A stretch of DNA of 64,000 bases, taken from positions 62,001 to 126,000 of the forward strand of contig AJFK01000465.1 of the NCBI GenBank assembly GCA_000467715.1, written 5' to 3'. Shown here piece by piece: positions 35,120-44,069 of the stretch. A model generated the notes under the pieces. The model saw only the letters and a program-made list of their open reading frames with translations. It did not search any database and was not told where the DNA came from. The translations under genes and the position numbers were made by a program. Position 1 is the stretch's first letter, and every line of letters starts with the position of its first letter. The DNA is from Hysterium pulicare CBS 123377. Its lineage: Eukaryota > Ascomycota > Dothideomycetes > Hysteriales > Hysteriaceae.

Positions 35120-37009
35120 AGGGATCACGACGTATGGCCCTAAACGGCAACAGCATTGTGTTACTTTCCTATTATGCACACGATATAGGCATGGATGGCG
35201 TTCTTCCTCCAGGTTTCCACAAATTGGCCATGGAACATAGTGGGTGGGCGGACTTTTTTATCACTCAGATTGATCTCACTTTTATACCCCATGTCAGATA
35301 ATGTGGAAACGAAAATGTGGTTCAGGTTTTCCACTCTCTGCGGCTTTGCTATTCGTAATTTGGTTTTGGAGTTTTTTTTTGCTGAGCGACTGATGGCCTC
35401 GAGAATAGATTGAAAGCTTTTGGTTTCCATTCTCTCTTCCCTAGAGGTTCGCTCATGGATTTTTTCTTCTCCTCGAATGCATGATTGTGCGTGTTCAATA
35501 CTAGATTACCCCAACAAGCAAAAAATCAATAAACTGTATATCCCCAAATGATCATATTTCTGAGCAACGACTTAGTTTGTTTGAGGAACTCAGAAGTTCC
35601 TTTCGATAAACATCATGCACCAGTGACTCTGATTTACATACAGAACCATAATCTTCTTTCTTCTATTCTCGCCACATCCGTGCAAAGCTTTCCCAGCTCA
35701 TTCCTTGCCAAGTATGCCAAGCTTTCATTATGAGATAATGACCAGACGAAAGAATCATCCATGCGTGAAATCACTCACATCAGCTTTTTCCGCTAACAGT
35801 CTTCGATATATATGGTACACTCACATGTATTGCTCGCTCTCTCTGTTCCGAAAGGCGGCTTTTGGGGCCGGAACGTGACGCTTGCAAGGTCCATGCGTTG
35901 GGCGAGGCAGTGAAATCAGAGTTCAGTCACTCTTGCTTATTTCTGGGGCAGAGGATTCCAAACCGACATTTTTTGGGATGGAGGAGGGGGTGGTGGGTTG
36001 GAGGGGTGGAGTTGGGCTGGTCGTACTGATGTGAGGTTTGGGGTATACCTTCTTCTTCTGTGGGAGATAGGCTCAACGAGTGCTGATAAGGGCAAAACAC
36101 GTGTTCTTTCCCTGGTTAGAAGGATCTAGGCGGTGGTGTCGAGGATGAAGTGGATAGGGGTGAGTGGGTTATCTTATGGGTGATGAGGTTTCGTCGGAGG
36201 TGGAGGTATGTCTAGCCTCGATCTTCCTTGTGCACTCATGGTTGGGGCTTTAGTCTATTACACTTTGTCCTGCTATTAGCTTGGCGGGTCTGTCCATTGT
36301 ATTAATATACGGCATCGTACACGAGCTTGTAAAAGTGGAGAGCAAGTCAGTGATGCGGTCATACACCAAATAAAGCAGTGCCAAGGGCGGAACTGCAAAA
36401 GTACTTCGGGTTCCTTCAAGGGGACGCCATCTCAGAGATAAGGAAAGCGGATGGGGGGATAAGTGTTGGAGGGAGTGGTCAAAGGTTGAAAGGGAATTCA
36501 GAAGAAGCACGCTCTGGAGGGAGGGGAAAAGGATTATAGGGATTCTCTTGACTTAAACACTACAACTCAGGATTATGTTTATGCAGATCAAGTAACGTTC
36601 TCTTCAGGTGGCAAACTGGCTTTTCCTCACGGCACCGAGATTTAGATGTACTACATGGACAAGCAGATATGAAGCAGAAGTTAATTAACCCAATCTATTA
36701 AAAACTTTTAAGTAATAATTCTAAAGTAGAGAAGGAAAAAGTAGAGTAAGGAAAGAACAAAATGCCCAAGTCTATCCTGAGTGGTGTGTGGTATAAGCGC
36801 TTTTATATACTTACCCGCCGCCTCAAACTCCATAACACCATATCCCAAACTCCATACACCACAGTAGTGTCTTACTCCACGACCCTTACTACATACCCCC
36901 CCTACCTGTTCCTCGACGTTAGCATCCGTTTCCACACCTCGATTAGGCTCGGTACAACTCACCAAAGGAAGGTCACCACTGTGCCTCCATATCCCCTTTC
37001 CTCCTTCCC
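35120..37009. other. Intergenic region, no gene seen
   Basis: About 1.9 kb between the TFIIB stop and the stop of the BYS1-like gene. It includes a nine-T run near 35370 and purine-rich GGAGGGGGTGG-type tracts around 35970-36010. No coding frame was recognised. Confidence 0.4.
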
Positions 37010-38274
37010 CTACATCCTCTTCCACATCCGGCGGCCCTCCGTAGGGCCTCCAACACCAGGACACTTCGAGGCACCAACACGCCTCGGTCCTTTGTAGCTT
37101 GCCGGGTAGGGAAGCTGGTGTGCGTCGCAGTTGAACTCCTGAGGCGTCATTTCGGTGCCGTCAGGAAATTTAGCCACACCATGAGGACGGGGATGCGTGA
37201 GGTGTCTTTTGGAACGCCAGATGCTGTCGGAGGGGGATTCTTCTTCTTCGTGGCCGAATGCAGGGCCTGGGCCGAGGGATTCATCGGGGTAGGCGGAGGG
37301 TGACGCCAGCTCTTCACCAGGATAGGCGGAGGGGGCGGAGGGGGCAGACGGGACAGAGGGGACAGAGGGAGCGGAAGGCTGGTAAGGCCAGGCTGGAACA
37401 GTATGAGGATCCTTATCCCCCTGTCCACCATAACCAGTCTCAGGAACCTCGAAAGGACCATCATCATGGCCGCCGCCCTCTCCGTGTGGCTCCTCCGGTT
37501 TCCCAAAGCTCGAGTTGTTTCCGCTAGGTGGTGGACCACCAGATGCAGGGTCACCGACGCATGTCTCGAAGACGAGATTCTCGGCTATGCTGCACGGGTA
37601 GTTCGGAGAGTCGTGAGTTGGCTCTGGATCCCATCCCTGGTAAGCGTCTTTGCAGGCTTGGCCGTTGCAGAAGATCGCTTTGCAGCTCGGGCCGGAGGAG
37701 AGGAGAACGCCGTTGCCGATGAAGGGGCAGCCGCCTTCGAGATATTTGCAGTCGACGTTGGAGAGGTCGTAGCTGATATAGAGTTAGCATAGAAGTAAAC
37801 AAAAGGGAATAGGTAGGCATATAGGTAGAGGGTTGTAGAAAAGAGGAAAGCCTGTTAATTGTGACGGAGGTGAACTGGATTTGAAGAACGTAACAAAGCT
37901 TTAACCAGCCACGGAGAAAGGTTAAAGAGACTGAGAAGGCAATTGACATACATGAAGGTATCTCCAGAGCCCGTGACGGCCCACTCTACCTGCACGAGGT
38001 CCTTGCCGCCGTGCTCGTAGTAAGGGACGCCCTTCACCTTGAGAGAGACGCCAGTGCCACCGATGTTTGCCAGAGGGATGTATTGTACGGCGGAGGGACC
38101 AATGATTATGCGTTCATCGTCATGGACGTGAACTGCTCCAACTGCCCATGCGTACAGGGGCTCCGCACAGTGGTTTTTGATCACAACCTGGCCTGCGGCA
38201 GCGAGGTTGGGCAGAAGAGAGAGGAGAGAGAGGAAGGGGAGGAGGCTGAGGAAGGAGACGATGAAGCTGAACAT
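37010..38274 (-). CDS. Secreted BYS1-domain (thaumatin-like) protein with long Pro/Ser-rich tail
   Basis: A secreted protein of about 361 residues. Two exons, 38274-37952 and 37772-37010, join across a 179-nt intron with a GTATGT donor. Residues 1-27 are a very hydrophobic signal peptide (SFLSLLPFLSLLSLLPNLAAA). The BYS1 domain follows (GQVVIKNHCAEPLYAWAVG, then IPLANIGGTGVSLKVKG), continuing in exon 2 with eight or so cysteines (DCKYLEGGCPF, CKAIFCNGQACKDAY). BYS1 was named from Blastomyces yeast-phase cells; members are found as secreted antigens, with no known enzyme activity. Unlike the usual 150-residue members, this one has a roughly 190-residue tail rich in Pro, Ser, Gly and Glu, with repeated PSAPSVPSV units. 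The long exon 2 frame has no in-frame stop until 37010. Confidence 0.82.
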
Positions 38275-39349
38275 GGTGGCGGCAGAGGGGGGAGCCGATT
38301 TGATCTTGGGGACGGGACGTGAACGGAGGTGGCGATCGTGTAACGACCGTCAGAGAAAGAACGTATGGAACTGTGAGATGAGGTACCTGCCCAAAGGGCT
38401 TTGTAGTTATGGATAAGTTGAGAGAGAGAGAGAGAGTACTACATGCAAAAACCGCAAGTTTGAGAAACGAACCTGACATTTGCGGGAGATCCTACTTTTA
38501 AAAGCCTTTCTCCCTTCTCCCTTATCTGGACTAGTGTCTTTGGAATCCCTCAACGAGAGGTCGACATTGCGCGTACACAGGAGGATGATTCGAAATGCGG
38601 AGCCTCTAAAAAGCCATGTTCCTTGGGCGCTGTTGATGGTACCCTGGATTTTATGATGGTGATACCAAGAGGACCCTTAGTGATGGGAAGTATACCCGAA
38701 AGGGATAGAGCCATGCGTATCGTTCTCAAGGAATGATGTAGAGCCCGTTAAAAATCGAGAGATGTTGTAAGAATTATGTTCAAAAAGACGTAACCACTGT
38801 GCAGTCAACAAATCTTAATCCCAAAAGAGGTTGTGAACTATCCGATATGTTGCAATAAACTTAGGATTAGCACTAAAGTGAGAAGTGGTACATGGAAATA
38901 AAGATGGACCTCTAGAATATGGATTAGAGCACCTTGCTAAGTGCGGGTACCCCTGATGCGGCAGACGGATGTTACCACGTGGTACCAAGCTCAACAAAAT
39001 CAGTTTGATTCTTTAGCATCGGACTGCATTGCTATGTGAAATAAGATCGCATCATATATGAATAACAGCTCTTAGCATTCCCGCTTATACTCGAAGAACA
39101 AGTAAAGCAACCCCAATTTCAGGCCGGTTGATATTCGGGCTCGTCATGGTGAATTATAGACATGTTGACGATCCGAGAAAATGACGAATAGAAATGTTGC
39201 CAGATCCAAGCCCACCATTCCAAATTTGAGCCCTAAGATGCTCGTATCTTGGACTTGGGAAAGAATACTGTGGAAATGCCGTCGAATAATCGGAAGAGGA
39301 CCAGGGGTGGCAGAAGGTCGCCTGAAATGGATCGGATGTGATAACAGGA
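38275..39349. other. Intergenic region, no gene seen
   Basis: About 1.1 kb. It includes the promoter of the BYS1-like gene, with a GA-repeat (GAGAGAGAGAGAGAG) near 38420-38435 above the start. No coding frame was recognised in the rest. Confidence 0.4.
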
Positions 39350-39622
39350 TTAATTGGTGTTTAGGTTGATCTGAGAGTCTTGCTTGTGGCGATCCAATAG
39401 GCCGTAATCCCAATTCGCTTCAGACATTTGCATGGGGAGCTGATTTTCGAGTTCACCAGAGCTTCGAGCAACACCATCACCCTTCCACCACCTTGGGTAA
39501 CAGCAGTCCCAACATCCTCCTCCGATGTAGGAGTCTACAGTTTTTGATCCGATGAACATGCCAATTCCCAAGACCGCGATGCCACCGACGAAAGCAAGGA
39601 CCCAAAGTGAAGTATCCATCAT
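39350..39622 (-). CDS. Small putative single-pass membrane protein, 90 aa
   Basis: Unknown protein. From the paired ATGs at 39622 and 39619 the frame gives 90 residues with one clear membrane helix (SLWVLAFVGGIAVLGIGMFIG), then a Gly/Cys/Trp-rich stretch (YIGGGCWDCCYPRWW) and a polar tail. The frame stays open upstream to 39871, but that upstream part runs through a minisatellite and looks repetitive (SPIKQH, LEQHLEQHTS), so I favour the start after the repeats. There is no family recognition and no splice evidence. It could be a chance frame, though the clean hydrophobic helix right after the double ATG argues for a gene. Confidence 0.4.
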   Translation of the reverse strand: MMDTSLWVLAFVGGIAVLGIGMFIGSKTVDSYIGGGCWDCCYPRWWKGDGVARSSGELENQLPMQMSEANWDYGLLDRHKQDSQINLNTN

Positions 39623-39630
39623 GGTTGACG

Positions 39631-39748
39631 TATGCTGTTCGAGATGCTGTTCGAGATAATATGGTTGAGATATGCTGTTCAAGGTATGCTGTTTGATTGG
39701 TGATGTACGGATTATGCCGTGCGAATTATGCCGTTCGCGGTATACTGA
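39631..39748. repeat. Degenerate minisatellite, TATGCTGTTCGAG-type units
   Basis: Six to eight imperfect copies of a 13-16 bp unit follow one another: TATGCTGTTCGAG, ATGCTGTTCGAGATAAT, TATGCTGTTCAAGG, TATGCTGTTTGATTGG, ATTATGCCGTGCGA and ATTATGCCGTTCGCGG. The copies diverge steadily toward higher coordinates. The array sits immediately 5' of the small membrane-protein start on the minus strand. Confidence 0.75.
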
Positions 39749-40101
39749 TGGAAGTAAGACGTGTAGAGGTAAGATTTGTGTATCGAAGCCGGGTGGGTCG
39801 AGTTCGGAATAAATATCGTTGAATCTAACTACCACTAGAACCATGGTACCAGTTATCGAGTTTCCAGCCAAGCATAGCCCAAGATCTCATCTGCGGCAAT
39901 CCCTCCCAACGACCCAATTAACGCTAAATACTCTTTCCCGGATGCTATGGTGTGAGAAAAAAAGGATTCTAGGAAGTTGAGTGGAGTTTTTAAGGTAGGT
40001 TTAGATGTGTTTGAATCGCGATGTGTTTGTTGATGTGAGAGAAATGGAAGAAAACAGGGTAATAGGGTCTAATCTATATAGCATCTGCACATCCTTCTTT
40101 C
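39749..40101. other. Short intergenic region, no gene seen
   Basis: About 350 bp between the minisatellite and the RING gene stop. It is AT-rich with no coding frame beyond the upstream extension of the small membrane-protein frame. Confidence 0.35.
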
Positions 40102-41169
40102 TCAGCTCCCTCCGCATGTAGAGCGTTGGATATCTGCGTAGGAAAGAGGCAACCAACACTCAGGGCAGACAACACTGTCCTCGCCATTCGTCTCAATACT
40201 CAAGCCAATCCACTTTCGCAAGCAGCTGTGGCAGGTGTCAGCGGTGTGTCGGCAATGTGGTGTTGGTGGCGAGACTGGAAACCCAAAATATGTCATATTG
40301 TCCCTGCATACGATGCACGTGCGAAGAAACCCAAGAGCCCGTCTATTCGTTTCTTCTTCATTCCATTGGTTCTGTACCTGCATCGCTAGGGCAAGGTCTG
40401 CATCCATGTCAGGTTTTGCGCCTGGTTCTCGTTTCGCAATGTCATCTCGGTACATTGATCGAATCATTGCGCGGGATGCCGGGTCCATTTCTGAATGTGA
40501 CGAATTGGTATGCTGTCTGTATGTACTCATTGCCGCCGCATACAGATTGCTGGATGATGAGGACGAGATCAGAAGGCTTTCTTGTGAGGGTGTCGTCTCG
40601 AACACAGTGAATGGATTGTCAACAGGATCCATTGTTGTTTCAGTTGGGGCTGAGCTACTGCTCTGTGTGCGAGCTCTTCTACTGGCTCCATGGTGAGCCT
40701 CTGATGGACATTGCTGGTGACTAGCGTCTTCTGCATAGCGTGAGTCCAAGTGTGAAGTCGGCAGCCGTGCATCTGGAACAGCCTGCCCGTGCGGAGCGAA
40801 AAGCGAATGAAAACCAGAACCTGAGCTTGGCACGAGGCGCCGAAAAAGCCAATATGAGTTCGTGTTCCTTTGCGGCCGATTATTCATTCCTGTTCCGACA
40901 CTAGAGTATGGAGGGGGCTCGCTTGCTTGACGAGAGTCGGCAGCAGGATCTGTCCCAGAAGACACAGGGGTATTATCAGAGCAGGGCGTTACATTTCGCA
41001 TCTTGTTTTTCCATCCGCGAAAATGGTAACTTCGGGGCTTCCGAAGTCTAAGAGGAGGCACCGGCTGGGTTCCGGATTGAGGAGTACGGGCAGTGCCATC
41101 TTTCTCTCGTGAAAATAAGGACCACGTTCGCGAGAAGGTGATGCGGTTGATGTTCATCGCCATGAGCAT
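40102..41169 (-). CDS. RING-finger domain protein, probable E3 ubiquitin ligase
   Basis: A single-exon protein of 355 residues. The first 225 residues are Ser/Arg/Pro-rich and probably disordered, with a Ser-rich run (LLISSSSSSNLYAAA). A conserved helical segment (DMDADLALAMQVQNQWNEEE), like a ubiquitin-interacting motif, comes next. Near the C-terminus a RING-like zinc domain has CIVCRDN, then PHCRHTADTCHSCLRKW and CPECWLPLSYADIQR, giving eight Cys/His ligands in C3HC4-like order. In fungi such domains often open an RBR ligase, but here the protein stops soon after the RING, so no IBR or RING2 is present. The paired ATGs at 41169 and 41163 are both possible starts. E3 activity and targets are inferred. 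Confidence 0.78.
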   Translation of the reverse strand: MLMAMNINRITFSRTWSLFSREKDGTARTPQSGTQPVPPLRLRKPRSYHFRGWKNKMRNVTPCSDNTPVSSGTDPAADSRQASEPPPYSSVGTGMNNRPQRNTNSYWLFRRLVPSSGSGFHSLFAPHGQAVPDARLPTSHLDSRYAEDASHQQCPSEAHHGASRRARTQSSSSAPTETTMDPVDNPFTVFETTPSQESLLISSSSSSNLYAAAMSTYRQHTNSSHSEMDPASRAMIRSMYRDDIAKREPGAKPDMDADLALAMQVQNQWNEEETNRRALGFLRTCIVCRDNMTYFGFPVSPPTPHCRHTADTCHSCLRKWIGLSIETNGEDSVVCPECWLPLSYADIQRSTCGGS

Positions 41170-42447
41170 ACAATCTTATGACCGATGTAATAGGAAAGAG
41201 TAAGGGGTGGAAGCAATCGGGTTCAATGAAAACGCTTGAGCTCAAGCTGGAATAGCGAGTGGGTTCCCGGTCAGGTGTTGAGTTCTCTACGGGATAGGAA
41301 TAGAGTAGAACTCATAGGATTGATCGAGAGCTATAGAAAATAGTGAGAGTAGTACCTAAAACTCTGAACGTGACTCGGTATCAAAGCGAAGCTTAAGACT
41401 AGCATGGACTGAGACTATAGGAGCGCCTGCTGTGCTCTGGCGCTTGTGTCTATTATGCTTGCCATCGGAGTTTTTTGCCCCATCAATGCAAGGTGACATG
41501 GAGATTTCATGACCTCATGGAGACTGTTTCTACGGCAATATCAGCATCATAGGTGGACGAACCTTGGGTATGAAAGGTTCACGTCCCATTTCGACGGTCC
41601 GTGAGGGACATGTTCCAAAGCTGGAAACGAACGAAAAAGATCTGATGTGTGGATGGAACAATAGTCTCATATCCATTGCCAACGCAAAATACAGTCAACG
41701 AGTCGAGATAGTGGTGCCTTACGAAGACCTGAAGATTGAAGAGGTGGTGAAAGCTGGTACGTACGCGAACCAGGGAGCTTGCCCTCTTTGAGCTCTAGCG
41801 GTTTGTGGGGCACCTTTTCCGCGTCTCTCGCAAACAAAACTTCAAGCTCTGAAGCAACATTCGAAGCTTGCTCTCGGCGGGCCGAGATAGCCAGACCAGC
41901 CCGTTATGTTTCGACTGGCAGTACTCCAATATCTAATATGAAGGATTGGAGACACCAAAACTCCACGTTACACTTCTAACCCGGTTTTCCGTCTCCAACC
42001 TAATCTTTCCTCTATATCCTGAGCATGAAGTACGGAGATATCTATTAACATGCCAAATAAACCGAGAAACAAGACTCTTCGCTCCGGGCTTGACGTTTCT
42101 CCATCCTACGCTCGTTTCATGTTTTCCCACGAGTCAAGGCCTGCCCTCCCCGCGGTTAATATATTAGCAGGGCTCCTCAATCAAGGCTCAAACAACCACA
42201 GCATGCCAAGAGGCAATATACACGGGAGTAGGCTTCCATTTACCACCAAAAATTACCGAGTCCCATTAGATTCCGGGAAAGCAAATATGGAAATGCATCC
42301 GCTGTGGAATACTACATGTCCGGCGACTCTCCCCAAATTTCAATCTCCTGTGACATGAAGATAGTCCATACATAGCTATTATTTCAATCCTCTTAGGTTC
42401 TTCCTGACTTCTTCATCTTTTCTCTGGGCATTCTTACACCTCACATC
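41170..42447. other. Intergenic region, no gene seen
   Basis: About 1.3 kb between two divergent genes. Frames at 41564-41791 and 42050-42358 have no motif and no good splice sites. A CT-rich leader precedes the acetylesterase start. Confidence 0.4.
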
Positions 42448-43427
42448 ATGCCGTCTCTATCATTCGTTGCGCTGTTGGCTTATTTGGCCTCAACAGCCAC
42501 CGCAGCGCCCAATGGCCTCGTCAAGAGAGCTCCGACTCTCTATCTGGCAGGCGACTCGACGATGGCCGAGGGCGGTGGAGGATCATTAACACAAGGTATG
42601 ACAGTACTATTTTCCTGCTAGAGTTCTTCTCTGGCCAGTCTTTCGGCATCCACCAAGCAACCACAACTTCTACTAATACCATCCTCCACGCAGCCACAAC
42701 ATTCTCCTAACCCCATCTCTCACCATCCAACAAGCTGCTACAACCTTCTACTAACCCATCTCTCGCAGGCTGGGGCCACTACCTCCAATACTCCCTCTCA
42801 ATCCCCGTCCTCAACCGCGCCATCGCCGGCCGCAGCGCCCGCAGCTTCACAGTCGAGAACCACTTCGCCGACCTAATCTCCCTCGTGCAACCAAACGATA
42901 TAGTCCTCATAGAATTCGGCCACAACGACGGCGGCTCCCTCTCCAGCAGCTCCGACAACGGCCGCACCGACTGTCCCGGCGCCGGCTCCGAAACCTGCAC
43001 GTCCACCTACAAAGGCGAAACCGTCACCGTGCTCACCTACCCGGCCTACATCACCAACGCGGGAAAAGCGCTTACGGCCAAGGGCGCAAAGGTCATCATT
43101 TCCTCCCCAACCCCTAATAATCCTTGGGAGGGGGGGAAGTTTGCTTATAGTGCGAGTCGGTTTACGACGTATAGTCAAGCGAGTGCGAAAGCGATTGGGG
43201 ATAATGCCACTTTCGTAGATCATGGTTTGTATACTGCGGATGTTTTTAAGAGTCTGGGTGAGACGACGGTGGATGCGTTTTTTCCCAAGGATCATACGCA
43301 TACGAGTCCGGCGGGTGCGGATGCTGTGGCGGGGGCGTTTGTGAAAGGGGTGCTTTGTGCGAAGGATGCCATTTTGAGTGGCTATGTTAAAAATACGACA
43401 GAGAGTGTGCAGGGGAGTTGTGTGTAG
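42448..43427 (+). CDS. Secreted rhamnogalacturonan acetylesterase (SGNH hydrolase)
   Basis: An extracellular pectin-degrading enzyme of about 268 residues that removes acetyl groups from rhamnogalacturonan I (carbohydrate esterase family 12). Exon 1 (42448-42595) encodes a signal peptide (residues 1-20, ending STATAA), a Lys-Arg site at 26-27 and block I, LYLAGDSTMAEGG, with nucleophile S37. Exon 2 (42769-43427) holds block II glycine (GWGHYLQYSL, RAIAGRSARSF), block III EFGHNDGG and block V DHTHTSPAGADAVA with the catalytic Asp and His. All four blocks are intact. The 173-nt intron is made largely of repeats. Exon 2 opens with very GC-rich codons and becomes more relaxed after about 43110. 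It fits a plant-associated or saprotrophic life style. Confidence 0.92.
42647..42766 (+). repeat. Repeated branch-site/acceptor-like units inside the acetylesterase intron
   Basis: Two close copies of CATCCAMCAAGC followed by ACAACYTTCTACTAA begin at 42647 and 42724, with a third, weaker copy between them (CCACAACATTCTCCTAAC). Each carries a CTAAC or CTAAT branch-like element. They make up most of the 173-nt intron. Confidence 0.65.
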
Positions 43428-44069
43428 AAGTGATAGGGGATTGGGTGGTCGGGCTTGTATATAGGGGTTCTGGTTCAAGCCGTCTTCTAACCAATTGAAA
43501 GATGGACGTGAAATCGTGATCGCCTCTTGAAACACGATTTTGATTGGTGATATATCATATTCATAATCTACGCAAGTCGAATATTTGGTAGTTGTGATTC
43601 CTCGCAGTCATGCAATTCCGAATAACGAAGGCGCCGAAATATCCAGCATTGCACCTAAAGCCATCCTCGCTATTCGGGTCCGACACTCCAGTCATCGTAG
43701 CTTTTGCTGCCGTCACACTCCAGCACTCTGGCCACTCAGATCGTCCAGCCACCGCATCCTAATGCTCCAGCTATTTGAGTCGAGATGTGTGCAGTAATCA
43801 CATCCGACGCCCAGGCCATCGATTCACCAAACCATTTTACCGCATCGTCCCCAGCCTGAAGCTTTCTCACCACTCTACTATCGTACACCAGCCCCCCAGT
43901 CAATCCGTGGTGAAATTAACTAACTAATAAAGCAAAGGGAATATCATGTGTAGATGGGCAGTGGTGTGTAGTTTGATAACACTTGTTGTGTAACTGAACT
44001 TACTTTGAATGTCCCATTCACCCATCATGACCATAGTACATTCCATGTCAATGCGTCCGTCGGTCAACA
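43428..44069. other. Convergent intergenic region, no gene seen
   Basis: About 640 bp between the acetylesterase and PRP4 stops. No coding frame or RNA gene was recognised. Confidence 0.4.

Noticed and set aside
37147-37554. Minus-strand open frame of 135 residues rich in Pro and Leu
   Set aside because: It is another frame of the second exon of the BYS1-like gene, whose cysteine-bearing frame continues cleanly from exon 1.
42873-43535. Minus-strand frame of 220 residues
   Set aside because: It overlaps the acetylesterase exon 2 on the opposite strand, where the catalytic motifs are unmistakable.
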